64,000 nt of DNA from Tuctoria greenei (lineage: Eukaryota > Streptophyta > Magnoliopsida > Poales > Poaceae), in NCBI GenBank assembly GCA_036927565.1, contig JAYESD010000003.1, positions 80,273,311 through 80,337,310 on the forward strand, in the 5' to 3' direction. The notes beneath the pieces are model-generated. The model made no database searches and was not told the origin of the DNA. It saw only the letters and a list, made by a program, of their open reading frames with translations. Below are positions 32,540 through 44,100 of this stretch, one piece after another (position 1 is the stretch's first letter; every line of letters begins with the position of its first letter). A program made the position numbers and the translations under genes.

Positions 32540-35500
32540 ATGTCAGAAGATAAGACATGGATGGGAAAAGACAGGCGTACGAAGGAGTGGCAGGATGGAA
32601 TGAAGTCATTTTTAAATTTAGCATTCCAGGGCACTCATGAAGAAGAAACTAAGCCTTGTCCTTGCACGAAATGTCGTAATATTTGCCACGGGAGATGCAA
32701 GGAAGTTCATCTTCACTTGCTTCATAATGGGATATCATTTTATTATACTTGTTGGGTACACCATGGAGAAAAACGAGTTGAGAAAAAAATTGCTGACCAA
32801 TCAACAAATAATGAGGAGATAATTTATGATGATGCTGCTATGGAAAATATGTTGTCCAGCCTTCTTAGAGGCACTGGTGATCATGGTGGTACTTCAGCTG
32901 GTGTTGATGATCCAAAAAATGCTATAAACCAGCAGGAGCCAACTGGGTGTGCAAAGGCATTCTATGGCTTATTAAATGATGCCAAAAAGGAGTTGTATCC
33001 AGGTTGTGAGAAGGTGACCCAATTATCCTTCATTGTCAGGTTGTACCAGATAAAGTGTTTAACTAGTTTGAGCAAAAAAACGTGTAAGTTGATCCTTGGA
33101 CTATTCTCATATGTGCTTCCAGAGGGCCATTGCATTCCTAATACACTTGATAAAGTTCAGAAGGTTGTTCGTGACCTCGGGCTGTGCTACGAAAAGATTG
33201 ATGCATGTGTCAATGACTGTGTGTTATTCTGGAAGGACTATTCTCTGCTGGATTGATGCCCAAAATGTGGTGAATTAAGATGGAAAATAGTACTGGTGGG
33301 GATGCAAGAGAGGCTTTACCTTGTGAAAAAGCCAAGAAGCTTGTAGCACGCAAGATTCTATGATACTTCCCTCTTATTCCCCGTCTTCAAAGGTTTTATA
33401 TGGCAGAATCAACAGTATCAAACATGCGCTGGCACAAAAAAGAACGTATTGATGATGAATATTACGCCATCCTGCAGATTCGAAAGCATGGAAGCATTTT
33501 GATAGCATTCACCCAAATTTCTCATCTGATCCTCGCAACATAAGACTTGGGCTAGCATCTGATGGTTTCAATCCTTTTGGAGTGATGAATGTTTCTTACA
33601 GTACATGGCCTGTGATTCTAATCCCTTATAATCTACCACCTTGGTTGTGTATGAAGCAGCCTTATTGGTTGATGTCAATGATAATTCCTAGGCCAAAGTC
33701 ACCTGGAAACAACGTTGATGTGTATCTGCAGCCTTTGATTGATGAGCTACTGAAATTATGGTCTGATGGTGTTGAAACATACGACAGTTCAATGAAAGAG
33801 ACATTTCTCATGTGAGCTTCTATATTGTGGAAAATAAATGATTTTCCAGCATATGCAATGCTATGTGGATGGAGCACAAAAGGTAGACTAGAATGTCCAT
33901 ACTGCCATGTAAACACTGACGCCTTGTGGTTGAAACATGGATGAAAGTATTGCTACATGGGTCATCATCGTTTCCTACCTCAGGATCACCGATGGCGTCA
34001 GGACAAAGCTTCTTTCAACAACAAAATAGAGAATAGAGAGGCTCCAACATCACTCTCTGGTCACGAAGTACTCCAACAATACAAGACTTTTGATCAAGTG
34101 AGTTTTGGACAGATGAATAATAAGAGAAAGCGCACTGAGGAAGATAGGTGGCATAGTTGGAAGAAGAAAAGTATATTTTTTCAGCTCCCGTATTGGAAGA
34201 CATTGCTAATAAGCCATAACTTGGATGTCATGCACATTGAGAAAAACATTTGTGATAGCATATTGGGGACATTGCTTAATATGGATGGTAAAACAAAAGA
34301 TAGTCTACAAGCTCGTTTTGATATGCAGGAAATGGGTATACGGCCAAAGCAACATCTGGTGGGTATGAAAGGGAAGTATGATTGTCCATCAGCATCATAT
34401 ACTTTGCAAAAAGATCAGAAGACCACCTTGTGCAAGTTTTTGGTGGATGTGAAGATGCCCGATGGTTATGCTTCAAACATCAAGAGAAGTGTGAACATAA
34501 AAGCACGTAAGGTATCAAGTCTAAAAACTCATGACTGCCATATTATATTTCAGAAGCTCCTTCCTATTGCAATACGTGACATATTGACTGAAAAGGTTGT
34601 TGAACCTTTAATTGAGTTTAGCAAATTCTTTTCTGGAATTTGTTCTATAGAATTGGCAGAACCAGATTTGGATAAGATGATTGAACAATTTCCTAAAACA
34701 ATTTGTAAGCTTGACATGTTGCTTCCTCCCGCTTTCTTTGATATCATGGCACATCTTCCAATCCATCTTGGCAAAGAATCTCGCTTGGGTGGACCTGTTT
34801 CTTACAGATGGATGTATCCAATTGTAAGGTACCTTGGTACATTGAAGAGGTATGTACGTAACAGAGCTCACCCGGAGGGTTCTATAGCTGAGGGACATAT
34901 TATGGAAGAGTGTATTACTTTTTGTAGCCAGTTTTTGGATAAAATCAACACCAAGCTTAATAGGCCAGAACGTCATGAAGCTGCAGCTAGGAATGAACCT
35001 TCTCTCGAGTCTAATATATTTACAAAAGTTGATAATTCTAAAAAAGGGTTTAAATGGGGCAAACTTACTATGGTGGAACTACATAACATCAGGCATTATA
35101 TTATTTCTAATGTTGAAGAGGCCGCTCCATGGATCAAGTACGTATAAAACTGAGATGTTCTATACTATATTAATGGATCATGCTTATTGTAGATGGCTAA
35201 TTTAATTTTGTACCCTTTTTAGTGAGAATTTTGAAGACCTGAAAAGGATTCATTCTCGTGATGTTGAAAAACGCCATAGAGATGAGTTTGTTTATTGGTT
35301 TCAGAAACGAGTAAGTACATGCAAGTTTTTACTTTGATGAAATATTGAAGAAATATATGTTATGAAGTTGGTTTATTGATGTTCCCTTTTGTACTAATTA
35401 ATGTGTACAGATTACAACATTACACGAAGAAGGCAAAGTAACCGATTATTTGTATGCATTATCTAGAGGACCTGATCGTCGGGCACATTTTTTTAGTCGA

Positions 35501-36146
35501 TCATTCATAAATGGCTTCTTCTTTTGAACAGCAGAGGTGGAAAAAGATTTATGGACGCAAAACATTGGTGTTGTTGTTCGGGATGGTGATCATGAGTGGT
35601 ATGGAGTAATCAAGAAAATTATTTCTGTTGATTTTGAAAAAAAATCAAGAGGTTCTGTTATTTGAATGTGAATGGTTTGATCGGCCTCGTTCCGGTCAGG
35701 GCCAAAGCAGAGACTACAAAATGGATCGATACGGAATGATAGATGTTAACACTACTATTTCTCAATTTAAGTATGAGCCTTACATTCTAGCCACCCAAGC
35801 AGAACAAGTTTTTTACGTTAGAAGTGTGAAGCAACCTAAATGGGCTACAATTGTTAAAACGAAGCCACGAAACCTTTTTGCCATGCCCCCTGGAGATAGT
35901 GAAAATAATGTCAATGAGACGATGGAGGCTGAGACATTATTTGATGATCGACGACTTACTGATATAAATGAGGATATGACCACATGGGATAGGAATGACA
36001 TTGACGGAGCAACCGGTGATGCTTCCGCTCTTTCAAATGAGGATGACGACGACGACGACCACGACGATGATGATACATATATCAATGATGGTAATGTACT
36101 TCCAATATTGAGGGAGGACAGCGAAGATGATGATTTTTTCATATAG
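32540..36146 (+). pseudogene. CACTA-C tnpD transposase
   Basis: It starts MSEDKTWMGKDRRTKEW (32540) with the transposase-associated Cys/His region (CPCTKCRN, HLHLLHNG). The Transposase_21 core follows: GLCYEKIDACVNDCVLFWKD, CPKCGELRW, SNMRWHKKE, GLASDGFNPFG, WPVILIPYNLPPW, then from 33957 the long frame with LPYWKTLLISHNLDVMHIEK, KMPDGYASNIKRSVN and the DUF4218 region (LPPAFFDIMAHLPIHL...SYRWMYP). After introns near 35145 and 35310 come HRDEFVYWFQKR, a DUF4216-like part (ECEWFDRP, EQVFYVRS) and an acidic C-terminus. Stops lie at 33254, 33360, 33813 and about 33941, plus frameshifts near 33450 and 35640. It would be the CACTA-C transposase but is now inactive. Confidence 0.92.
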
Positions 36147-36174
36147 GTAATGTGTGAGCTAGCTGTACGTGAAC

Positions 36175-37560
36175 TATGTAATGCAACATTTGTGTTCCGT
36201 GGTGATAGGTCTTAACTCCACCAACCGGTATTTCATGGCAACGGCTCCTAATACAACGATTGTGTTTCATGGCGATAGATCCTATCGCCACGAACTTGTG
36301 AATCGTGGCATAAGTTCCTAATGCAACATTTGTGTTTCGTGGCGATAGATCCTAACGCCACGAACTGGTGAATCATGGCAAAAGTTCTTAATGCAACGAT
36401 TGTGTTCCGTGGTGATAGATGCTAACGCCACGAACTATTGAATTGTGGCAACAGATCCTAATGCAATGATCGCGTTCTGTTGCGATAGATGCTAATGCCA
36501 CGAACTAGTGAATCGTGGCAACGGATTCTAATGCAATGATTGTGTTTCGCGGCGATAGATGCTAACGCCATAAACTATTGAATCTTGGCAACAAGTCCTA
36601 ATGCACTGATCGTGTTCCGTGGTGATAGATGCTAATGCCACGAACTAGTAAATCGTGGCAACAGATTCTAATGCAATGATCGGTTTCCGTGGCGATAGAT
36701 GCTGATGCCACGAACTAGTGAATCGTGGCAACAGATTCTAATGCAACGATCGGGTTCCGGGGCGATAGATGCTAATGCCACAAACTATTGAATCGTAGCA
36801 ACAGATCCTAATGGAACGATCGGGTTTTGTGGCGATAGATGCTAACGCCACGAACTAGTGAATCATGGCAACAGATTCTAATGCAACAATCGGGTTCCGT
36901 GTCGATAGATGCTAATGCCACGAACTAGTGAATCGTGGCAACACATTTGTGCCGATAGATCCTAATGCCACGAACTAGTGAATCGTGGCAATATATCCTA
37001 GTGCAACGATCGTGTTCCGTGGCGATAGATGCTATTGCCACAAACTAGTGAATCATGGCAACAGATTCGTGGCGATAGGTGCTAACACCACGAACTAGTG
37101 AATCGTGGCAACAGATTCTAATGTAACGATCGGGTTCCATGGTGATAGATGATAATGCCACAAACTAGTGAATCGTGTCAACGGATTTGTGGTGATAGAT
37201 CCTAATGCCATGAACTAGTGAATCGTGGTAACAGATCCTAGTGCAACAATCGTGTTCCGTGGCGATAGATGGTAATGCCACGAACTAGTGAATCGTGGCA
37301 ACAGATTCGTGGTGATAGATCCTAATGCCACGAACTAGTGAATCATGGCAATAGATCCTAATGCAACGATCGTGTTCCGTGGCAATAGATGCTAATGCCA
37401 CGAACTAGTGAATCGTGGCAACAGATTCATGGAGATAGATCATAATGCCAGGAACTAGTGAATCGTGGCAACAGATCCTAATGCAACGATCGTGTTCCGT
37501 TGCGATAGATGCTAATGCCATGAACTAGTGAATCATGGCAAAAGACCAAGCTTACTGAAA
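36175..37560 (-). repeat. CACTA-C right subterminal array
   Basis: About 1.4 kb of tandem units near 71 bp, with shorter ~45-bp variants, built from TTCCGTGGCGATAGATGCTA, GCCACGAACTAGTGAATCGT and GGCAACAGAT. The motifs are inverted relative to the left array. Around twenty units lead up to the right terminus. Confidence 0.88.
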
Positions 37561-37615
37561 TGATTTAGTATTCATTGCAGTACAATCGTTGCAACAGGGT
37601 GGAATCCTTGTAGTG

Positions 37616-39631
37616 TTAGCACATATATGCCTATAAAAATAGCTAAGTTCAGAAAATATGTTCCACGAATCAGGTTTGAAGTATCCACGAAATATTACCA
37701 AAAAAAGCCTTTCCATCATAATATGGTAATCATGACTCTTCAGCCCATTCAGTTTACCGGTGCTGAGATTAACACATCGTTTTATGTTAGCTGCATAGCG
37801 GTCTGGAAACTTCAATGTTTTCAACCAATTAAGTATTTGCTTTCTTTCTTCTGGCTTGACACAGTAAGGAGCTCGTGGCCTAACTTCATTTCCACTTGCA
37901 TTTATTCTAATCTCAAACCCAAGACGATCACAAAGATCAGCTAAATCTTTTCTCGCATTCAAATTATCTTTGGTTTGACCGGTAAAATCAAAACACATTC
38001 TTATGATGCTTTCGGCGACATTACACTCCTGGTGCATCAAATCAATGTAGTGCGGTAGAAGCAGCGCCTTTGCATATGGTAGCTCTCAAAGAAAAGAAAT
38101 ATGAGTCCAGTTCTGTTCTGTACTATAACCTTCGAAACCATCTTCTTCGGATTGTTTTAACTTTGCATGCTATGCCATTTTTTTCTCGCTTGTCAATCAA
38201 TGAGGTGCTCCTTTTGTAACTCTTATGCTTTTTTGGAATGATTGTGTATCTCTCTTGAAAGGATGATTTGAAGGAAGGAATTGTCGATGACAATAAAAAA
38301 AGCTGACTTTTTCCCCATACTTTAGCCTTATAGCATCAGTGTCACTCATACATATGGGACAACACAATTGTCCGTGGACACACCAACCAGCTCAAATGCC
38401 ATATGACAACAAATCATGAATTGACCATAGATATGTGACACGTAAGTCAAATTCACATTATGACTGTCATATGCCTTTACACCTTGCCACGACTCTTTCA
38501 ACTCTTAAATCAACAGTTGCATAAACATATTAATTTTCTTGCCTGGATGTTTAGGACCAGGAATGACCACCGCAAGGAAAATGTATCCTTCTTTCATGCA
38601 CATGTTGGGAGGAAGATTGTAGGGCATGATAAAAACAGGCCAACAAGAGTATGGGCTGTTACTGGTGCTGAATGGAGTGAAACCATCTGTTGACAACCCA
38701 AGACAAACAATTCTCGAATCTCTTGCAAACTACAGATCAAAACGGTCTAAAGCTTGCCAAGTTGCGGCCTCCGAAGGATGCACCATAACATATTTGTCAT
38801 TGTTCTCACGTATCCCTTCAGAATGCCATCTCATGTGCTTTATTGTTTCTTGGGATAGAAACAATCGTTTAAGCCTTGACGTGATTGGCATGTACCAAAG
38901 TTGTTTGATCGGTACTTTTGTAGTTACTCGTTCTCCATCATCACTCATGTCATCCACATATCTAGATTTCTTACAATGCATACAATGAGTATCGTTCATG
39001 TGTTCCTTCCAAAACAGCATGCAATTATTCTTGCACGCATCAATCCTCTCATAATTCATACCCAGAGCAGCCAAATTTTTCTTAGATTGATATAGATCCG
39101 GCGGTATCTGATGACCTTATGGAAGGAGATCAATGATCAGCTTAATGATACCATTGTAACAATTGTTCGCGAAATGGAACTTGGACTTCATCGCCATAAG
39201 TCGTGTGACCACCTTTAAAATGGTCACATTGGTGCCCTCATACACTTTTCGATCTGTGGCGGCAAGAAGCTCGTAAAACTCCTTCACCTCCTTCGATTGT
39301 GACCAATCTTTGTACTCTTTACCAATGTATGTATCATCTCATCCATCCAATCTTCATCCTCATTACCGTCTGACTCATCATCACGCTCTATCTCCCCATG
39401 CTCACGCCACACCAGATAGTCAGGCATAAATTCGTGCTTGCAAAGATGCAACTCCACTTCAGACTTATCCAGACGTCGACAATTCCGACACTTGATACAC
39501 GGACACTTTGCAACACGAGCATCACTAGCAAATGCATGGCTCAGAAAAGCATTTGCGATATGACCCCATTCATTAGTGTGCGCGCCAGTTGAACTCCATC
39601 CTTCATACATCGCCTTACGGTCGTCACCCAT
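37616..39631 (-). pseudogene. CACTA-B tnpD transposase, 5' half
   Basis: Minus-strand tnpD beginning MGDDRKAMYEGWSSTG (39631) with the CPCIKCRN transposase-associated domain. Then NYERIDACKNNCMLFWKEH (39074-38730), RLKRLFLSQETIKHMRWH, STDGFTPFSTSNSPYSCWPV (38696-38505), a decayed stretch (38505-38045) and MHQECNVAESIIRMCFD...FPDRYAANIKRCVN...SHDYHIMMERL to ELSYFYRHICA at 37616. The frame continues at 9303 (KEVSKKTI) after CACTA-C is removed. Several stops and frameshifts are present. The original protein matched the family length of about 1,000 residues. Confidence 0.88.
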
Positions 39632-39692
39632 TTTAAAACTACATCAAATAAATGTATGTTAATGAACATATATGGTTAATTCATAGTTTGTT

Positions 39693-39740
39693 TAATGTCA
39701 AGACCCTACACCTATTGTCTAGGATAGGTCCTAAAATTTC
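39693..39740 (-). promoter_or_regulatory. Conserved block upstream of CACTA-B tnpD
   Basis: On the minus strand GGACCTATCCT...CAATAGGTGTAGGGTC, TTGACATTAAACAAA matches the block at 49463-49515 in front of tnpD of CACTA-D. It is probably leader or intron sequence kept between related elements. Confidence 0.55.
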
Positions 39741-39859
39741 GACAGCATAACACCGCCTATTTAACACTACACCCCCCTATCCGGTGCAGTTCTTAAAGTA
39801 AAAAGGGGCAGGCAGCACCAGCGGACTAAACAACGGCGACCACGCGACTGCACATGGCG

Positions 39860-40325
39860 TCAGGGCCAGAGCACCTGGACGCCTAGGCAGCGACTAGGCA
39901 ACGCCTAGGCAACGCCTTACAAAGCCTACTTTAACTTCCTACTAAATGGGTCTTGTTGTGCCGCCCGCCGTGCCGCCCGCTGCCGCCGAGCTGCCTGGTG
40001 CCATGGCGTTCCTTTCCAGGTGTGCCGTCGCTGCTCCTCCACCATGCGCTGCCATCCTTCTCATGTCCGCCTCCCTGCGCTGTTCTCCCATGTCCCCTTC
40101 GCGTCCTCCTTCCTCAACGTTGGGATTGTGCCATTCTTCCTTGTCCCCTTTGCCTTCTCCTTCCTCAACGCCGGGATGGTGGTACTCCCGACTCTGTTTC
40201 CTTAGTGTCGACTAGAACTTTTTCTCCAAAATACGTTGGACAACCAAGAGGTCGACTACGGTCGACTAATCACCCTAGTTGACGACTAATCGCCTAGTCG
40301 ATCCTAGTCGCCTAGATTTGATAAC
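39860..40325. mobile_element. Inverted-repeat element with CTAGGCGACTAG ends
   Basis: The left part has GACGCCTAGGCAGCGACTAGG. The right end, read inverted, is CTAGGCGACTAGGATCGACT. The core is GC-rich with a small internal duplication (CTCCTTCCTCAACG). Such CTAGGCG-ended repeats are common decayed non-autonomous elements in plants. Borders and target duplication are unclear. Confidence 0.45.
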
Positions 40326-40559
40326 ATTGTATATACATATAGTACATAAACACTAAATAAATTCAAATAAACATAATTGAACCCTAATAACTAACATCTA
40401 TGATAATCAAGTTACATACACATATATGGATAAAACACAATATAAAATTGCATAAGTAATGATATTGGAATTCATAGACTAATCAATTCAAAAACCTAAT
40501 GCCACACTTATCGGAATTCAAAAACCTAATTCATAAACAAGCTTAAATTATAATCTTAT

Positions 40560-40830
40560 CGGAAGGGGCGGTGGAGGCGCGCGGAGGAGCGGCGGCGGAG
40601 GCTCGCGAGCCGGGGAGCGGCGGAGGCGCTCGGCGGCCGGTGGGGCACTCAACGGCAAGGCGACGAAGCGCGGGGCGGCAAGGCGAGCGCGGCGAGGAGC
40701 GGGGCGAGGCGCGGGCGGTGGCGGGGCGGCGACGCGGGGTGCGGGGATGCGAGGCGGCGCGTGCGGCGGCGGAGCGAGAGATGAGAGCAGCACGCGCGAG
40801 TGAGTGTAGTGTTAAGTTTTTTCCCTTGTG
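40560..40830 (+). other. GC-rich block next to CACTA-B right end
   Basis: GGCGG/GCGAGG-rich DNA with no identifiable coding content. Position suggests a promoter or first-exon region, comparable to 48170-48420 in CACTA-D. Confidence 0.4.
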
Positions 40831-40844
40831 TACGCGATGTAAGG

Positions 40845-41215
40845 AGATTAAAGTCGTCGGTTATCAAGAGCTGACGATCTTAGTTGAGGGCTGCGGAGCC
40901 CACCTTATGACAGTCGGCCGCGGCGCTACGACCGACGACCATAACTTAGGCGCACGGGGCCCACTCTATGGCCGTCGGCCCTGCTGTTGGAGCCGATGGT
41001 CTTATAATTTGGCGGCAAGATTGTTTTTCGGAGCGCGGGGTCCATGCTATGGCCGTCGGCCCTGGAGCTGTAACCGACGGCCATAGTTAAAGCCGTCGGC
41101 CGTCATCGTGACGCCGACGGCTATAACGATATAAATGTCGGCTTTGCTAAGCCGACGAATTTAGTACACTTTAAGTTGTCGGGGCCGACGATTATAGTTT
41201 CCCCGACACTTCTTT
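40845..41215. repeat. CACTA-B right subterminal repeats
   Basis: GCCGTCGGC, ACCGACGGCC and similar motifs in about ten copies, the inverted counterparts of 7115-7520. Confidence 0.8.
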
Positions 41216-41232
41216 GCCCAATTCCTGTAGTT

Positions 41233-41384
41233 ATTATAATCTCAACCAACTGTGCCCGGCCGCACACCAGACTTTGTTTTAATGTAAACGGCCGCACCTC
41301 ATGCACCTTGCTTATTTATAATGATCAATACGGAACACCATCGCTGCTGGAGTTTCAGAGCATGGTTTACACCAAAACTTAACA
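41233..41384 (+). repeat. Truncated Copia 5' LTR with PBS at its edge
   Basis: ATCTCAACCAACTG...GGAGTTTCAGAGCAT...CAAAACTTAACA matches the last ~140 bp of the 3' LTR. The first ~165 bp are missing at the CACTA-B boundary. TGGTAACGAGAGCC (41385-41398) follows directly as a diverged tRNA-Met-type primer-binding site. Confidence 0.85.
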
Positions 41385-41458
41385 TGGTAACGAGAGCCGG
41401 TTAACCTCCATCGAGGGAAGATCCATCTGTTTCAACCGTGAAGCAATGAGTTCCTCCA

Positions 41459-42290
41459 TTGTGCGCAGGGTTCAATACCCTGAATCTTCTGTTGAGAAAC
41501 TCACAAGAGAAAAAAATTTCTTGTGGAAAGCCCAAGTCTTTGCCAGTGGTGCGTGGTGCACAACTATATGGCTTGCTTGATGGAACCAAGGCCAAGCCAA
41601 CTGAAGAGATCGTTGTGGAAAAAGCTGACAAGACAAGGGAGAACCAGCCCAATCCGGAATACTTAGCATGGGTCGTGCAGGACCAGCAATTGCTAAGTTA
41701 TCTCAAGTCAACACTATCAAAACAAGTGTTGGCTCAAGTAGCAATGTATTCAACTTCAGCCGAGGTATGGCAGGCTATTCATAAGAGTTTTTCCTCTTAA
41801 TCAAGAGCGCATATTACGCGTTTACGTGCAAAGTTATCTAGTACAAGAAAAGGAGAGATGACCATTGTGGTGTATTTTTCCAAGATGAAAGAGTACGGCG
41901 ATGAGATCGCGGTGGCAAGAAAGAGAATAGAAGATGATGATACAGTAGCATATATTTTGGCAGGCTTGGATTCAGACTACAATTCCCTGATTTAGAATGT
42001 AAGTACAGAACCAAGTCAATTACACTTTCTGACTTGTTTGCTCAACTCCTAGCAATAGAGGCATGCCTTGAAAGGCAAGATCAGAATTATTATCAAGTCC
42101 AAGCAGCTACTCGAGGAAGTGGTTATCGTGGGAGAGGAGGAGGACACTCTTACCACTGTGGTCCAGCGCGCAGAAGAGGTTAAGGAAGAGGTTCAACCGA
42201 ATGCAAACCAATCTGTCAACTATGTGATAAAGTCGGTCACACGGTGATCAGGTGTTGGAAAAGTTTTGATTGAGACTTCAAGCCCGAAGA
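41459..42290 (+). pseudogene. Copia gag remnant
   Basis: An open frame to 41800 reads QDQQLLSYLKSTLSKQVLAQ and SAEVWQAIHKSFSS. After stops it continues with AHITRLRAKLSS, KGEMTIVVYFSKMKEYGDEI and YILAGLDSDYNSL. This is the usual gag (UBN2-type) order of Copia elements. A degenerate zinc-knuckle region lies near 42200-42260. Confidence 0.8.
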
Positions 42291-42324
42291 AAAAAAAGCG
42301 AATAATGTCACATCTTCGTATGAA

Positions 42325-43620
42325 GTTGACACAAATTGGTACACGGGTACAGGGACCACAGATCATATTACTAGAGAGTTGGAGAAGTTGACAATCAAAG
42401 AAAAATATGTCGGCCAAGAAAGAGTTCACACGGCAAATAGATCAGATATGAAAATTCATTCTGTTGGTAGCTCTACTTTGCACACCCTTGCACAACGGCT
42501 TCATATCAAAAACATTCTTCATGTACCATCCACCACAAAGAATCTTATCTCCGTTCATAAGCTAATCACTGACAATCCTATCTTTCTTGAGTTTCACTCT
42601 CACTATTTTTCGTAAAGGTTGGAGTTACGAAGAAAATCCTTCTTTGAGGAAAATGTAGAAAAGGGTTATATCCCTGACGGTCCCTAGAAAATTCCTCCAC
42701 AAAGTGTGTTCACGATCTCCAAGCCCTCTACAGAAAAGTGGCATGATAGACTAGGCCACCCATCCATGGTAATAGTCAATACCCAGTAGAAAAAAATAAT
42801 ATTCCTTGTTTGTTAGAAGCTAGTGCATGTCAAGTGTGTAACGCATCCCAGCAAGGAAAAAGCCATCTACTACCATTCCCAGAATCATCTAGCATTTCAC
42901 ATGCACCTCTTGAACTTGTGTTTTCTAAAATCCTACTCCAAGTTTTGTTGGGAGAAATAGTTACTATGTAAGCTTCATCGCTGATTTTAGTAAATTCCCT
43001 TGGATCTATTTCATTAGACACAAAACAAAGGTTTTCACAAAAATTCATGAGTTGTGTGCCATGGCGGAGCGCATGTTTGATAAGTAGATTGTTGCCATGC
43101 AAACAGAATGGGGAGGGGAGTATCAAAAATTAAGTACATTCTTCACCCAAATAGGAATACCTCACTTTGTTTCTTGTCCTCACACCTACCAACAAAACGG
43201 ATCAGCCGAGCACAAGCATGGACATTTGTAGAGGTTGGTCTCACTCTACTAGCACGTGCAAGCATGTCGTTAAAGTTTTGGGATAAAGGCTTTGATACGG
43301 TAGTCTACTGGTTAAATAGAGTTCCATCTAAAGTTGTTGCTTATGAAACTCCCATGGAAAAACTGTTTCACAAAAAACCGGACTACTCCCTCTTAGAATT
43401 TTTCGGTTGTGACTGTTGGTCCAATTTGCAGCCCTATAATACCACAAACTTGCATTTAGATCCAAACAATGTGTATTTTTGGGGTATAGCTTCTCACATG
43501 AAGGTTACAAATGCTTGGAAATCTCAAGTGGGAGAGTATACATTTTACGGGACGTAATTTTTGATGAAGCAATTATTCCCTTCCATAATCTTCATCCAAA
43601 TGCAGGTGCTAAGCTTCAAT
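42325..43620 (+). pseudogene. Copia protease and integrase remnant
   Basis: WYTGTGTTDHITREL (near 42340) is the protease active-site region, with Gly where the family has the catalytic Asp (DTGATDH). NLISVHKL and WHDRLGHPS mark the pre-integrase zinc region. 42800-43100 is full of stops. HTYQQNGSAEHKHG, LKFWDKGFDTVVYWLNRVPSK, YETPMEKLFHKKPDYS and GRVYILRDVIFDE (43170-43570) are integrase. Frames change several times, so no protein can be made. Confidence 0.8.
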
Positions 43621-44100
43621 CCGAAATACTACTCCTTCATCCAACTTTGATTCCATCTACTGTGCAGCAAAGAGAGCCCAATCAGCATAATGATTTTCAT
43701 AACCCTGCAGATTCGACTGAATTTTCTAATCAAAATGGATCCGGAAGCTATTGTTTCATGCAGGAAGAAGGCAACTCGATGTGAACAGAAGGTCCATGCA
43801 CGCGAAATGAAGAAGATTCAACAATTACGCCAGTTGTTGCGCCTGATCAACAGCAGGCCAGATCGGCCTGCAATCACGTGCCTAATCCGGGTGACAATGA
43901 GGCGGATTGCAGTGGTAATAACTGCAGCCCGACACCAGCAGCCTCAGGCGGAGGAATCAATGTGTCGGTCTTTCGTAAACTGATTAGTACAATTTATTGA
44001 ATCACTTTCATCTTTGTATGGCTAGCTTGCAAAGAACAAGACATTTATCCTGGTTCTAGCAAAAAAGGCCCTACGTCCAGCGGGAGTCTTCCGTGATCGT

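Larger units (their letters stand above)
9304..37615 (+). mobile_element. CACTA-C, nested in CACTA-B tnpD
   Basis: The left terminus CACTGCAAGGATTCC begins at 9304. The right terminus is the inverted CACTACAAGGATTCC, ending at 37615. TTA at 9301-9303 and 37616-37618 is a perfect 3-bp target duplication. Removing the element and one TTA rejoins the CACTA-B tnpD frame. It contains ~1.4-kb subterminal arrays at both ends, a minus-strand tnpA-like gene, a plus-strand tnpD, an uncharacterised ORF, captured Mei2-like exons, MITEs and a 13-kb Sirevirus. Without the Sirevirus it would be about 15.3 kb, large for a CACTA element but within the known range. Confidence 0.93.
7093..41232 (-). mobile_element. 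CACTA-B, split by nested CACTA-C
   Basis: The left terminus CACTACAGGAAACGAGG starts at 7093. The right terminus, read on the minus strand, is AACTACAGGAATTGGG, ending at 41232. Both are followed inward by GCCGTCGGT/ACCGACGGC subterminal repeats. The native element is about 5.8 kb (7093-9303 plus 37616-41232) and carries tnpD on the minus strand. CACTA-C occupies the middle. The last base is T instead of G, and the flanks GCA (7090-7092) and ATT (41233-41235) do not match. The right end touches a truncated Copia LTR, which points to a rearrangement there. No tnpA-like gene is left. Confidence 0.8.

Noticed and set aside
36175..37560. CRISPR-like array of regularly spaced repeats
   Set aside because: Eukaryotic context. 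Repeats and 'spacers' are both repetitive, the array abuts a CACTA terminus, and it mirrors the left end.
40571..41086. 171-codon plus-strand ORF
   Set aside because: It crosses from a GC-rich block into subterminal repeats of CACTA-B, with no domain.
41233..41384. Simple insertion of CACTA-B into the Copia 5' LTR
   Set aside because: The missing LTR half is not at the other side of CACTA-B and the triplets do not match.
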